DNA of 64,000 nt from Gemmatimonadota bacterium (GCA_041390105.1 JAWKQO010000004.1:372001-436000), one strand, 5' to 3'. Shown: positions 25,359 to 35,326, counted from the first letter of the stretch. Notes: generated by a model not told the origin, from the sequence alone. Numbers and translations are program-made.

Positions 25359-26867
25359 CTACTCCGGCGGAAGCACGCGGAAGCGCGCCCTGAGGTCGAC
25401 GCCCTCGGCGCGCCTGGCCGCGCGCTCGCGCAGATAGATCGCCGTCCCTACCGCCATCACGGCCAGCCACAGCGGCGTGGAGTGGAAGTACCAGACATCC
25501 AGGTCGGCGTTGAGGTCCTTCCAGACGTGCACGAGCAGGAACGTCCCCAACAACAGAATGCCGAGCACTGCGAGCGGCACCTGCACGCTCCGTGCGGAGA
25601 ACACGGTGACCTGGCTCGCCAGCTCCGGGTTGCGTTTGGGCAGCGTGAGCACCGAGACGCACATGAGCAGGAAGTTCACCAGCATCGACGTGACCAGAAT
25701 GTCCACACCGAGGAAGAAGTCGCCCGCGAGGTGACTGCCCACCACCCCGCCCGTCGCCATGATCCCACTGGCCACGAGCGCGACGTGCGGTGTATGCCAG
25801 CGGGCATGGACGGCAGAGACGGACTTGGGGAATACCCCGTCTTCCGCCCACGCGAACATGAGTCGCGACACGGCGAGCAACATCGCCGGCAGGTCGTTGA
25901 TCAGGGCCACCGCTGCACCCGCGACGATCAACACGGTCCACCCGGCAGGGAGGAGATAGCCCAACAGGCCGGGAGCCGTGAGGTCGCGCACCTGGGCCTC
26001 GGTCACCACGAACGTCCAGGGGACAGCGTGATAGACCGCCGCGGTGAACAGGAAGTAGAACGAGCCCACGGTGACGACTGCGATGCCGATGGCCAGCGGG
26101 AGGTTCCGTCCTGGGTTCTTCGCCTCACCCCCCGCCTGCGCGATGGAGTCGAACCCGATGAAGCTGGAGAACAGCAGCGCCGACGCGGCCATGAACGGGC
26201 CGAGCCGGAAGGGCACCGCGGGAGTGTCCGGCAGGCCGCGCCCTTCCCGGGCCTGCAGGGCCGCGACGAAGTCGTTTCCGTCGAAGAGGAATCCCGCCAC
26301 GATGACCACGGCTCCCAAAGCGAACATCAAGAACATCAGCGGAACCAGCGTACGTTCGTAGAGTCGAACGCCGCGCAGGTTCACCGCCACGAACGTCCAC
26401 AGGAAGGCCAGCGCGACGCCGACGCGTACCGGGCCGCTGTCGAGCGCGTCAGCCACACCGGACCACGACAGCGCGGTCGCCACGTCGCGCAGGAACGGCA
26501 CCAGCACGTAGGACACCACGCCGATGGCGATGCAGAGCCCGAACCACTGGGAAAAGCTGGCCACGAATCCCAGGTAGGGGGTGGTGGCGCGACTCGCGTA
26601 CACGTAGCTGCCGCCGGCGCGCGGCATGGCAGAGGCCAGAATCGCGTAGGCCAGCGCCGCCAGCACGGCCGGCAGCGCCGCGAACAGGTAGGCGGGCAAC
26701 ACCCACGGTCCGATCCCGGGCACGCTGCGCTGGATCATGAAGGGGATGACGTTGATCGCCGCGCCCAGCATCGAACAGATGCCGGTGGCCGCGAGGCCCA
26801 CCAGTCCGAGCTGTCGTGTGAGCCCGGTGCCCGGGCCAGGCCCGGGCGCGCTTGTGTGCGATGTCAT
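25359..26867 (-). CDS. APC-family amino acid permease
   Basis: 502 residues from the ATG at 26867 with a GAGG nearby. About twelve transmembrane segments are seen. The first (LGLVGLAATGICSMLGAAIN) and the later SAMPRAGGSYVYASRA match the substrate-site helices of amino acid/polyamine/organocation transporters. FSSFIGFDSIAQAGGEAKNP is the family's conserved TM6-loop. It is an inner-membrane uptake or exchange carrier; the substrate cannot be read. No close partner gene is apparent. Confidence 0.9.
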   Translation of the reverse strand: MTSHTSAPGPGPGTGLTRQLGLVGLAATGICSMLGAAINVIPFMIQRSVPGIGPWVLPAYLFAALPAVLAALAYAILASAMPRAGGSYVYASRATTPYLGFVASFSQWFGLCIAIGVVSYVLVPFLRDVATALSWSGVADALDSGPVRVGVALAFLWTFVAVNLRGVRLYERTLVPLMFLMFALGAVVIVAGFLFDGNDFVAALQAREGRGLPDTPAVPFRLGPFMAASALLFSSFIGFDSIAQAGGEAKNPGRNLPLAIGIAVVTVGSFYFLFTAAVYHAVPWTFVVTEAQVRDLTAPGLLGYLLPAGWTVLIVAGAAVALINDLPAMLLAVSRLMFAWAEDGVFPKSVSAVHARWHTPHVALVASGIMATGGVVGSHLAGDFFLGVDILVTSMLVNFLLMCVSVLTLPKRNPELASQVTVFSARSVQVPLAVLGILLLGTFLLVHVWKDLNADLDVWYFHSTPLWLAVMAVGTAIYLRERAARRAEGVDLRARFRVLPPE

Positions 26868-27023
26868 GGCGGTGCCTCGCGCTCGCGGTCCAAGAAGGCC
26901 GTTACCTTGGGCCTCTGGCGTCCGGGCCACAAGACGGATCGGCGCTCGCTGGTCGGGAGGCGGCGGTGTCCCTAGCTTCCGCCGCGTTCCCTTCCTCGGT
27001 CGCCTCGCTCCCATCCGCTGCGA

Positions 27024-29363
27024 ATGATCTGGTCCGTCCTCGCGCTCTCGCTCGCCACTTCCCCGGGGGGCGCTTCGGCCGCCGACACGGTGTTCTACAG
27101 CGGTCGGGACGGCCGCCTGGCCGTGGACCCGCCACGGATCGAGGCTCCTTCCATCTCAGTGGACGGACGGTTGGATGAACCCGAGTGGGCCGAGGCCGCC
27201 GTCCTGGGTGGCTTCACGCAGTACACCCCCGTCGAGGGGATCCCGGCCACGCAGGACACCGAGGTGCGGGTGTTCTATTCGGCGGACGCCATCTACTTCG
27301 GGTTCCATGTCTTCGACGACGACCCCGACGGGATCCTGGCCTTCCTCACCGAGCGTGACCGTTCCTCGTTCGGCAACGACTGGGTCCGCGTCATGCTCGA
27401 CACCTTCGACGACCAGCGCCAAGCCTACTCCTTCTTCGTCAACCCCTACGGCATCCAGACGGACGGACTCTGGTTGGAGAGCCTCCCGCCTGCGGGAGGT
27501 GTGCCCACCAATCCGAAGGTGGACTTCAACGTCGACTTCATCTGGGACTCGCAGGGCCGGATCGTGGAGGACGGGTGGATCGTGGAGCTGCGCATCCCCT
27601 ACGTGTCCATCCGCTTTCCGGACCGACCGGTGCAGGATTGGGGGCTGCAGATCGCTCGTGGCGTCACGCGGACGGATTTCAAGTCGTCCTGGGCCCCGCT
27701 CACCCTGGACATCTCCAGCGTGCTGGCTCAAAGCGGGAAGCTGGTGGGCCTGCACGACATCCATCCCAAGCGCCTGGTTCAGCTCAACCCCGAGATGACC
27801 GGCAGCGTCCGCGGCGACCGCGCCTCCGGCACGTTCCAGCGTGGTGACTTCGACCCCGAGGTCGGCCTGAACGCGCGCTACGGTCTGACGCCCAATCTGG
27901 TCCTGGACGCCACGCTCTACCCGGATTTCTCCCAGGTGGAGGCGGACGCGGACCAGATCCAGGTCAACGAGCGTTTCGCGCTCTTCTTCCCCGAGAAGCG
28001 CCCGTTCTTCCTGGACGGCACGGAGATCTTCCTGACCCCGCAGCGGCTCGTGCACACGCGGCGCGTCGCGGATCCCATCGGAGGAGCCAAGCTGACAGGC
28101 AAGTTGGGTGACTTCAGCGTCGCCTACATGGGCGCCGTGGACGAAAGCCCTACCTCGGTGTTCGGCGGCTCCGATAACGCCATCTTCAACATGCTGCGTC
28201 TGCGGCGGGACGTGGGTAGTGGCTCGACCCTGGGGCTCCTGTACACGGATCGCACGCTGACCTCTGACGTCTACAATCGCGTGCTGTCGACCGACGTGCG
28301 CCTGTTGTTCGGCGGCCGCTACGCACTGCAGACCCAGTTGACCGGAAGCTGGACCGCCACGGGTACCACCGGGACCGCGCCTGCGCTGAAGCCGATGGTA
28401 ACGCTGGACCTCAGTCGCAGCTCACGCTTCAGTACATTCCAGTTCAAGCTGGAGGATACGCACCCCGAGTTCCGTGCCCTCTCGGGGTTCATCCCCCGGG
28501 TCGGCGACACCGAGCTCACGGCGGTGGGAGGTTTCACACGCTACGGGGCACCGGGCGCCGTGTTGGAGCGCTGGGGCAGCCAGATCCGCTGGAACAGCTT
28601 CTACCGGCACGACGATTTCTGGGATGGCGTGCGGCCGTTCGAGTGGGAGGTCGAGTTCTGGCCCTCCCTCGCGTTGCGCGGTGCGCGCTCCGTGACGGCG
28701 GTCCTGCGGGTCGGAGGGTTCGACTTTCCACCCGAAGCCTTCGAGGGCTATCAGGTGCTGGATTCGAACGGCCAGGCTCAGCCGTTCGCCCCGCCTCCTG
28801 CCGTCTCGCCCATCTTCGGCGTCGCGATCATCCCCAACGTCCGCGTCACAGACCGCATCCGACTGACCGGGCGCTCCTTCTTCCGGGAGGTACCGCTCTA
28901 CGACGAGGGGTCGCAGGGGTGGGAGATCCAACTCGCGCCCTCCCTGCAGCTCACGCCCAACGACGCGTGGCGCTTCGACCTCAGCCATACCTGGTCCCAT
29001 TTGACCCGCAGCGCCGACGGCAGCGACTTCAGCACGGTGCACATCTCGCGGGTGGGCGTGCAGTACCAGTTCGGGCGCGCGGTCTTTCTGCGCTTGATCG
29101 CACAGTACGACCTGGAACGACGCACCGCTCTCCGTCACCCCGTCACCGGACAGCCGCTCCTCATCGACGGAGACGTGCAGGACGCGGAGGAACGGGGGGA
29201 CTTCCAGGGCCAGGCCTTGTTGTCGTACGAGCCGTCTCCGGGCACCATCTTCTTCGTCGGCTACAGCCGACTGATGGACGGTCCCTACGGCTACCGGCTC
29301 GCGCGCAAGAACCCGGTCACGGACGGGTTCTTCATCAAGCTCTCCTACCTTCTGCGTTTGTAG
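27024..29363 (+). CDS. DUF5916 outer-membrane protein with N-terminal CBM9-like domain
   Basis: 779 residues. A signal peptide is followed at residues ~35-215 by a CBM9-like domain (ISVDGRLDEPEWAEA, then EVRVFYSADAIYFGFHVFDD and ELRIPYVSIRFPD). The remainder is DUF5916: FFPEKRPFFLDGTEIF, then many amphipathic strands ending in FIKLSYLLRL, typical of an outer-membrane beta-barrel C-terminus. Such proteins are frequent in Gemmatimonadota and Bacteroidota and are thought to act at the surface, perhaps on carbohydrates. No strong Shine-Dalgarno is seen at ATG 27024. Confidence 0.88.
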   Translation: MIWSVLALSLATSPGGASAADTVFYSGRDGRLAVDPPRIEAPSISVDGRLDEPEWAEAAVLGGFTQYTPVEGIPATQDTEVRVFYSADAIYFGFHVFDDDPDGILAFLTERDRSSFGNDWVRVMLDTFDDQRQAYSFFVNPYGIQTDGLWLESLPPAGGVPTNPKVDFNVDFIWDSQGRIVEDGWIVELRIPYVSIRFPDRPVQDWGLQIARGVTRTDFKSSWAPLTLDISSVLAQSGKLVGLHDIHPKRLVQLNPEMTGSVRGDRASGTFQRGDFDPEVGLNARYGLTPNLVLDATLYPDFSQVEADADQIQVNERFALFFPEKRPFFLDGTEIFLTPQRLVHTRRVADPIGGAKLTGKLGDFSVAYMGAVDESPTSVFGGSDNAIFNMLRLRRDVGSGSTLGLLYTDRTLTSDVYNRVLSTDVRLLFGGRYALQTQLTGSWTATGTTGTAPALKPMVTLDLSRSSRFSTFQFKLEDTHPEFRALSGFIPRVGDTELTAVGGFTRYGAPGAVLERWGSQIRWNSFYRHDDFWDGVRPFEWEVEFWPSLALRGARSVTAVLRVGGFDFPPEAFEGYQVLDSNGQAQPFAPPPAVSPIFGVAIIPNVRVTDRIRLTGRSFFREVPLYDEGSQGWEIQLAPSLQLTPNDAWRFDLSHTWSHLTRSADGSDFSTVHISRVGVQYQFGRAVFLRLIAQYDLERRTALRHPVTGQPLLIDGDVQDAEERGDFQGQALLSYEPSPGTIFFVGYSRLMDGPYGYRLARKNPVTDGFFIKLSYLLRL

Positions 29364-29631
29364 GCTCGGCGAGCGCACGGCACCCCCACGCCCCAGCCGC
29401 GGCGCGCTCACGACGGGGTCACGAGCCCCCCACGGGTCGGAGCACGCCTCTGACCAATGGCAGGAGGGATCACCGCCGGCAGCCAGCGGCGCCGTACCGG
29501 CAGGGAATGCACCTTCCGTCCAACGGGTGCCGATCGAGCGTTCGAGCCCATTCCGGCTCAACGGACGGCGATCGCCCCCGGATCCGAACGACCTGAGGAT
29601 ACTCGTCACCTGCGAATCGGGAGGTCCCTCG

Positions 29632-31272
29632 ATGCAGGAGTTGCTGCTTCTCGCACTGCTCTCCGGAGTAGTCCCCGCGTCTGCCGCGCCTTCGCCCGGC
29701 GCGGCGTCCGCGGACACCGTTCCCCTCTTCGAGGGGTTGGGCGACCATCACCACAGCATCAGCACCACGAACACGGAGGCGCAGGCGTACTTCGATCAGG
29801 GCCTCCGACTCGTGTACGGCTTCAACCACGCGGAGGCGATCCGTTCGTTCGAAGAGGCGCTGCGCATGGAGGGCGGCTGTGCCATGTGCTGGTGGGGCAT
29901 CGCCTTGGCGGCGGGGCCCAACATCAATGCCGCCATGGACTCGGCCGGAGGCGCTCTCGCCTGGAAGGCGATCCAGGCCGCTCGCAAACGGGGCACCGGC
30001 GCCTCCGCAAAGGAAGAGGCCTACATCGAGGCCCTCTCCCGCCGCTACGGCCCCGATCCGCTGGCGGATCGTGCGCAACGCGACTCCGCCTACGCGATCG
30101 CGATGGCAGAGGTGGCACGCCGCTTCCCGGCGGATGACGACGCCCAGGTCCTCTATGCGGACGCGCTCATGAACCTGGCACCCTGGGACTACTGGGAGGC
30201 CGACCTGACGCCGCGCCCCGGTACGTCCGAGCTGCTCTCCACGCTGGCCCGGGTGGTCGAGCGCGCCCCCGCTCACGCCGGCGCTTGCCACCTCTTCATC
30301 CACGCCGTGGAGAAGGGCGATCCCCAGCGCGCCGTGCCCTGCGCCGAGCGGCTCCCCGATCTCATGCCGTCGGCAGGGCACATCGTGCACATGCCCGCGC
30401 ACATCTTCATCCGCGTGGGTCGCTACATCGACGCGATCGAGCGCAACCACCACGCCACGCACGCGGACGAGCGCTATATCCACGCCGAGCGGCCGCGCGG
30501 GATCTACCCGATGGCATACTACCCGCACAACTACGACTTCCTGGCCTTCGCCGCGGCGATGGCTGGGCGTCGTGGGGAAGCGTTGGAGGCTGCGCGGGCG
30601 GCAGTCGCAGCCGTCGATCGGGAGATGGCGACGGTCCCGGAGCTGGGCGGCTTGCAGAACTACCAGGTCCTCCCCCTCCGCATGATGGTTCGATTCGGGC
30701 TCTGGGCCGAGGTGCTCGCCGAGCCGGCCCCCCCGCCCGACCAGCGCTTCGCGGTGGGCTTCCATCACTTCGCGCGCGGCCTGTCGCTGCTCCGTACCGG
30801 CCGCGTAGCGGACGCGGTCGCCGAACTGCAGCGCCTGCGCACGTTGAGCGGCGAACCGGAGGTCCAGCCCGTGGTCATCTGGTGGAATCCAGCGGCCAAG
30901 GTGCTACGCCTGGCGGAGCTGGTGCTCGAGGCAGAGATCGCCCAGGAGGGGGGCCGTTCCGACCAGGCCGTGGCGCTCCTGGAAGATGCGGTGGCCCTGG
31001 AAGACGGACTGGTCTACGACGAGCCGCCCGCGTGGTCCGTGCCCCCCCGCCAGGTGCTGGGCCGCGTGCTGCTGGAGTGTGGGCGCCCGGCCGCTGCGGA
31101 ACAGGTCTTCCGGGCGGATCTGGAGCGGCACCCCGAGAACGGCTGGAGCCTTCTGGGGCTGACGCAGGCCCTGGCCGCCCAGGGCCGGGATGCCGAGGCC
31201 AAGGCCGCACGGGCGAGGCTGGAACGCGCCTGGCGGACCGCCGACGGGGAGGTGAAGACCTCGGCCTATTGA
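29632..31272 (+). CDS. Exported tetratricopeptide-repeat protein
   Basis: 546 residues from the ATG at 29632 with GGAGG eight bases upstream. A signal peptide (MQELLLLALLSGVVPASA) is followed by TPR helices: TEAQAYFDQGLRLVYGFNHA, EAIRSFEEALRM, then CAMCWWGIALAAGPNINAA. The middle has the conserved HMPAHIFIRVGRY and YYPHNYDFLAFAAAM blocks of a widespread exported TPR family. The C-terminal TPRs end at ARARLERAW. It is likely a periplasmic scaffold; partners are unknown. Confidence 0.85.
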   Translation: MQELLLLALLSGVVPASAAPSPGAASADTVPLFEGLGDHHHSISTTNTEAQAYFDQGLRLVYGFNHAEAIRSFEEALRMEGGCAMCWWGIALAAGPNINAAMDSAGGALAWKAIQAARKRGTGASAKEEAYIEALSRRYGPDPLADRAQRDSAYAIAMAEVARRFPADDDAQVLYADALMNLAPWDYWEADLTPRPGTSELLSTLARVVERAPAHAGACHLFIHAVEKGDPQRAVPCAERLPDLMPSAGHIVHMPAHIFIRVGRYIDAIERNHHATHADERYIHAERPRGIYPMAYYPHNYDFLAFAAAMAGRRGEALEAARAAVAAVDREMATVPELGGLQNYQVLPLRMMVRFGLWAEVLAEPAPPPDQRFAVGFHHFARGLSLLRTGRVADAVAELQRLRTLSGEPEVQPVVIWWNPAAKVLRLAELVLEAEIAQEGGRSDQAVALLEDAVALEDGLVYDEPPAWSVPPRQVLGRVLLECGRPAAAEQVFRADLERHPENGWSLLGLTQALAAQGRDAEAKAARARLERAWRTADGEVKTSAY

Positions 31273-31494
31273 GGGCGAGGCGGATCTCTTCGTCGCCGGC
31301 GTCACTCCGCCACGCCCGCCCGCTGGGCGAGCGCGACCTCCGCCCCTGCGGTAGATTGGCCCCATCGGTCGGTCCACCGCCGGGGCGTCGCCGTGTCCGG
31401 CCCCTCCACCCCGTTGCGCCTCTCCCGGCAGGTCGGACCGACGCGGGGTGCCCACCTTCTTCAGCGACCTGCTAGGCCCCAGGAGAGTCGAAGC

Positions 31495-32082
31495 ATGGCC
31501 AACGGCGAGCTCACGCACTGGTTGTCGCGCCTCAAGAGTGGGGAGACGGACGCGCTGGATCAGCTCCTTCCCCGCGTCTATGACGAGTTGCGCTCCCTGG
31601 CCAAGGCCCAGCTGCGCAAAGAGGATACCGGCCACACCCTGGGAGCCACCGCGCTCGTGCACGAAGCGTATCTGCGCCTGGCCGATCGCCACCAGCTCGA
31701 CCCGCAGGATCGCCACCACTTCTTCGCCATCGCCGCGCAGGCCATGCGACGGGTGCTGATCGACCACGCGCGCACACGCAAGCGCAAGAAGCGGGGCTCG
31801 GGCAAAGTGGCCCTTTCCCTGGAGCACGCCGGCGCCCTGCTGGCCGACGACGGCGCCGAGGAGCTTCTCGCCCTGGACCGAGCGCTGGATCGCCTCGCCG
31901 CTGCCAATCCGCGGGCGGCTCAGGTGGTGGAGCGGCGCTTCTTCGCCGGGCTGACGCTGGAAGAGACGGCCACATCGCTCGGCGTCTCCCTGAAGACGGT
32001 GCAGCGGGACTGGCTGCTGGCCCGCGCCTGGCTCCAGAACGAGATCGGAGTCGAACGCGCGGACGACACGACCGTCGACTAG
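31495..32082 (+). CDS. ECF sigma factor of the SigAK-like type
   Basis: 195 residues from the ATG at 31495 with AGGAG nine bases upstream. Sigma region 2 is seen in DELRSLAKAQLRKEDTGHTL and HHFFAIAAQAMRRVLIDHAR, and region 4 in RFFAGLTLEETATSLGVSLKT. This layout (ATALVHEAYLRLAD, RVLIDHAR) is the ECF group usually encoded beside a Ser/Thr kinase. No kinase gene is adjacent here. Its TAG stop overlaps the convergent folate-gene stop in a shared CTAG. Confidence 0.92.
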   Translation: MANGELTHWLSRLKSGETDALDQLLPRVYDELRSLAKAQLRKEDTGHTLGATALVHEAYLRLADRHQLDPQDRHHFFAIAAQAMRRVLIDHARTRKRKKRGSGKVALSLEHAGALLADDGAEELLALDRALDRLAAANPRAAQVVERRFFAGLTLEETATSLGVSLKTVQRDWLLARAWLQNEIGVERADDTTVD

Positions 32083-32663
32083 GACGGTCGGATGACTCGC
32101 TCTTCTGTCACCACGGCCGCCAGCTGAACGTCGTGCGGCTCCACGGGGAGCTCAGGGAGGATCTGAGCCTCGTAGGCGAGCCCCACTGCCGGAAAGGGCC
32201 GACCTTCCAGGAAGCGATCGAAGTAGCCCGCCCCGTATCCGAGACGGTAGGCGCGCTCATCGAAGCTCACTCCCACCAGGATGGCCACGTCGATGCGGCC
32301 ATCGATCTCCCCCTCGGTGATCGCGGCGGCTGCCCCAGCGGGCTGCTCCAACCCGAACGACAGCGTCTCGGTGACGCAGGGCCAGCGATGGACGGTGAGT
32401 CGCGTGGTGCCCGGAACGGCACGGGGCACAAAGACGGTGCGTCCCTCCGCCGCCAGGCGTCCGATGAGCGCGCGCGTGTCGATCTCGTGACCGAACGAAA
32501 GGCACACGAGGAGTGAGCGGGCGTGGGCGACCTCTGGCAGATGCAGCAGACGAGCGCAGGCGCGCACCGACAGGGACTCGGCCTTGGCGCCGGACAGGGC
32601 AGCCACCCGGCGACGCAGCTCATGACGCAGCTGCGCCTTGGTGCCCCCAGCCGCACCGGTCAT
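32079..32663 (-). CDS. 5-formyltetrahydrofolate cyclo-ligase
   Basis: 194 residues from the ATG at 32663, which overlaps the TonB-receptor stop (TGATG). The ATP-grasp-like cyclo-ligase fold shows an N-terminal K-x2-LR-x2-LR helix, RSLLVCLSFGHEIDTRALIG, and FVPRAVPGT. The signature YRLGYGAGYFDRFL is intact and contains the phosphate-binding G-Y-G-x-G-Y-(F)-D. It converts 5-formyl-THF to 5,10-methenyl-THF using ATP. Coupling to a TonB receptor is unexpected and probably positional. Confidence 0.93.
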   Translation of the reverse strand: MTGAAGGTKAQLRHELRRRVAALSGAKAESLSVRACARLLHLPEVAHARSLLVCLSFGHEIDTRALIGRLAAEGRTVFVPRAVPGTTRLTVHRWPCVTETLSFGLEQPAGAAAAITEGEIDGRIDVAILVGVSFDERAYRLGYGAGYFDRFLEGRPFPAVGLAYEAQILPELPVEPHDVQLAAVVTEERVIRPS

Positions 32664-34738
32664 CACAGCCCCCAGGTCATGGTCAGGCGAAGCTGACGTG
32701 GCTCGGCCGGATGGAAATGAAGGTCCTCCACACCGCCCGGCGGCTCACCACTCAAGCGGGAGCCGTACCAATACTGGATGTCGGAGTCTTCGGCGTCGAG
32801 CACGTTCAAGACCGTCAACCCCAAGCGCGCGGCTCCGCGCTGCCACCCCATGCTGAGGTTCAGCAGCGATGTGGCCCGGGCGAGCTGCTCGCCGCCTTCG
32901 GTCAAGGGATAGGCTCCGAAGCGACGCATCCGTACGCTGGCGAACGGGCCTCGCTCGGAGGATTCCCAGGCCACTCCCGCCGCCACCACATTCTCGAGCG
33001 CCCCTGGAATCCGGTCGAAGCCCTCGCGGACGCCCGAGAATCGCGCCCGAGTGAACGACAGATCGAGATCAGCGCTCAGACGGGGGGTGACGCGGTAGAA
33101 GGTCGTGAGCGTAGCACCCACCCGACGGCTGGCATCACTCGGTTCCGTAGTGCCTGCGTCTCCCACGAACAGCAGCTCGCTGTCCAAGGCGATGGCCCAT
33201 AGTGCCACGGTCGTGCGCACGCCACCGACGGGCGTCGCTCGGAGCCCGATCTCGGCACCGTAGGAGCGGATCAGAGGATCGACCGGGTCGGCCCTCTCGT
33301 CGGTCAGCGGATCGATGGTGGTGACCGTGCCCCGGGCATCGTTGCTGTGGAAGCCAAGCCCGGCGCTGGCATAGACCTCGGTGCCGGCGAAAGGACCGAA
33401 GGCGAGAGACGCCTTGGGACTCAGGATGCGATCGTCGACGCGCCCGCTGTTGGCCGCGCGGTCGCTGCGCACATCGAACCGGTAGTGGTCGCCCCGAAGT
33501 CCCAGTGTCGTGCGGAAGATCGGCGACCAGTCACTTTCCACCTGCGCGAACAACCCCGTTCCCCACTGCCTGGCCTGATCGGCGCGAATCGCTCTGACCT
33601 CCGTGCGCCGCGCGGTCCGTGAGAGCGTGACGTCCGCGTCGTCGTAACGCATCTGGGCGCCCACCGTCAACTCATGTGCTCGCCCTCCGAGGTAGAGGCG
33701 CTGGACGTGCGCCAGGTTGAGCCCGAGCGTCCGACGCTCGCGGTCGCGCTGGCGGATCTGGTCCCCGCTGGTCGGGTCGTCCAGCGCGTACGTGAAGTTG
33801 CTGAACAGATCCAGGTCGTAGCGGATGGCGTAGAGATCGAGCCTTTGACTGCCTCGCCCACCGCTGCGCATCCAGGTCCCGGACACGCTGTAGCGCGCGC
33901 TCGCGCCTCCCAGCGTCGGATCGACCTGCCCGAAGCGCCCGATCAATCCGGAATCCACCGCCCGGCGAGGGACCTGATCGGAAGATTGCCAGCGGTTGTC
34001 GTAGGCGAGGGCGAGAAGCGACAGCACGCTTCCTGGGCGCTCGCGGGTCCAACGCGCCAGCGCGCTCACTTTCCGCAGATCCTCCGGCTTCTCCCAGGGG
34101 CCGTCGTACACCTTCAGCTCCGCCCCGACGAGAAGTGTCCCGCCCGCGGCGGGCGCGGAACCGGCTGCCACGACACGCGCGAAGCCATCCTGACCCAGAC
34201 CCGCCGAAAACAGAGGCCGGTCGAGGGCCCGACGCAGTCTGAGGTGAGCTCCGCCTGCACTGCCGAAGTCCCCGATCTCGGCGTAGTAGTTGCCGAGCGC
34301 GTACTCGACGTGGTCCACCAGCTCGGGAATGATGAAGTTCAGATCCGTGTAGCCTTGGCCGTGGGCGTGGGTGGGGATGTTGACGGGCATGCCTTCGATG
34401 CGTGTGGAGAAGTCGGTGCCATGATCGAGGTTGAAGCCACGCACGAACATCTGATTCGACTTTCCATCCCCGCTGTGTTGGGTGAGGATCATCCCCGGCA
34501 CGGTCTCCAGCAGCTCCGCTTCCCGCCCCAGGGGCCGCAAGCGTAGGTCCTGGAAGCCCACATAGCCGACGGACGCTGTGGCAGCCAGGCCGGTCAGGTC
34601 ATCGATACGCCCCTGCACCAGAAGTGGCTCGAGGACATAAACGACCGTGTCCGGAGGGGTGGGCTTAGGGGGTGCTTGGCCCCACAACGGCGCTGCCAGG
34701 ATCGCCAGCAGCGGGGTAAGCACAGGAATGATCCACAT
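32663..34738 (-). CDS. TonB-dependent outer-membrane receptor
   Basis: 691 residues, ATG at 34738 with GAGG four bases upstream. A signal peptide precedes a plug domain (residues ~35-165: AELLETVPGMILTQHSGDG, QMFVRGFNLDHGTDF, then YYAEIGDFGSAGGAHLRLRR) and a 22-strand-type barrel ending in RQLRLTMTWGL, with a hydrophobic C-terminal strand. The plug carries PTHAHGQGYTDLNFIIPE, a histidine motif common in one receptor subfamily. The substrate is unknown; a metal complex is possible given a His-rich neighbour. No cobalamin riboswitch is visible in the 129-base upstream gap. Confidence 0.92.
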   Translation of the reverse strand: MWIIPVLTPLLAILAAPLWGQAPPKPTPPDTVVYVLEPLLVQGRIDDLTGLAATASVGYVGFQDLRLRPLGREAELLETVPGMILTQHSGDGKSNQMFVRGFNLDHGTDFSTRIEGMPVNIPTHAHGQGYTDLNFIIPELVDHVEYALGNYYAEIGDFGSAGGAHLRLRRALDRPLFSAGLGQDGFARVVAAGSAPAAGGTLLVGAELKVYDGPWEKPEDLRKVSALARWTRERPGSVLSLLALAYDNRWQSSDQVPRRAVDSGLIGRFGQVDPTLGGASARYSVSGTWMRSGGRGSQRLDLYAIRYDLDLFSNFTYALDDPTSGDQIRQRDRERRTLGLNLAHVQRLYLGGRAHELTVGAQMRYDDADVTLSRTARRTEVRAIRADQARQWGTGLFAQVESDWSPIFRTTLGLRGDHYRFDVRSDRAANSGRVDDRILSPKASLAFGPFAGTEVYASAGLGFHSNDARGTVTTIDPLTDERADPVDPLIRSYGAEIGLRATPVGGVRTTVALWAIALDSELLFVGDAGTTEPSDASRRVGATLTTFYRVTPRLSADLDLSFTRARFSGVREGFDRIPGALENVVAAGVAWESSERGPFASVRMRRFGAYPLTEGGEQLARATSLLNLSMGWQRGAARLGLTVLNVLDAEDSDIQYWYGSRLSGEPPGGVEDLHFHPAEPRQLRLTMTWGL

Positions 34739-34867
34739 GATGCCTCATTCGATTCCGAGAGAAGCGCGATCGAACCCGCGGCCGTCCCGCCACCGTCGGA
34801 AACACGCAGCAACGTGCTCCGAGGTGCCGGGATCGAACGCGGCTCCAGTGTGATGATGGAGTGAGGA

Positions 34868-35326
34868 TCAGGCGCGCGGCGGAGGTCCAGGCGGGGCTGG
34901 GCGAACGGCCGACGGTGTGCCGGCGACGAGCGCGGTCCACACCAACGCAGGTGGCGGCGACGCGAGTCGGGTCGCGGAGGAAGGCAGGTGTGCGTTGAGA
35001 CCGTCGACGTCCGGAGCACGAGAGGAGAGGCCGTCCCCTTCGGTCTCGGCCGCTTCGAGGAGCGCGCCCACTGGCCCGCCGTGAGCGTGGGGCACCCCGC
35101 TCCCGTGCTGATGCACGAAGCCGATCTGAGGCCCCGGCAGGGACTCGGCCGACTCGTGGCTGAGCCCCATGCGGGCCGCCACGCGCCGTTGTTCCCCGGC
35201 GGTAGCCACCAGGTGGGAGGCCCCGTGCCCCACGCCGGCCAACACCCGGGTCCCGGCAGGCGCCGCATAGACGAACAGGGCGACCGCCGCGACTGCGGCA
35301 CGTAGATGGGAGCGACGAAGAAGCAT
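34868..35326 (-). CDS. Small exported protein with a histidine-rich stretch
   Basis: 152 residues from the ATG at 35326 (no clear ribosome site; a longer frame to 35383 is possible). An N-terminal hydrophobic segment (LRAAVAAVALFVYAAPAG) is followed by FVHQHGSGVPHAHGGP, a likely metal-binding cluster. A hydrophobic C-terminal patch (PPALVWTALVAG) precedes a proline-rich tail. It lies 129 bases upstream of the TonB receptor on the same strand. Family unknown; a periplasmic metal-handling accessory to the receptor is a guess. Confidence 0.5.
   Translation of the reverse strand: MLLRRSHLRAAVAAVALFVYAAPAGTRVLAGVGHGASHLVATAGEQRRVAARMGLSHESAESLPGPQIGFVHQHGSGVPHAHGGPVGALLEAAETEGDGLSSRAPDVDGLNAHLPSSATRLASPPPALVWTALVAGTPSAVRPAPPGPPPRA

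Noticed and set aside
29370..29408. Terminator after the DUF5916 gene
   Set aside because: Six-base outer arms with unpaired bases inside and no U-tract; too weak to annotate.
34739..34867. Cobalamin riboswitch upstream of the TonB receptor
   Set aside because: The gap lacks the B12-box and the conserved GCCACTG element, and is short for a full cobalamin aptamer.
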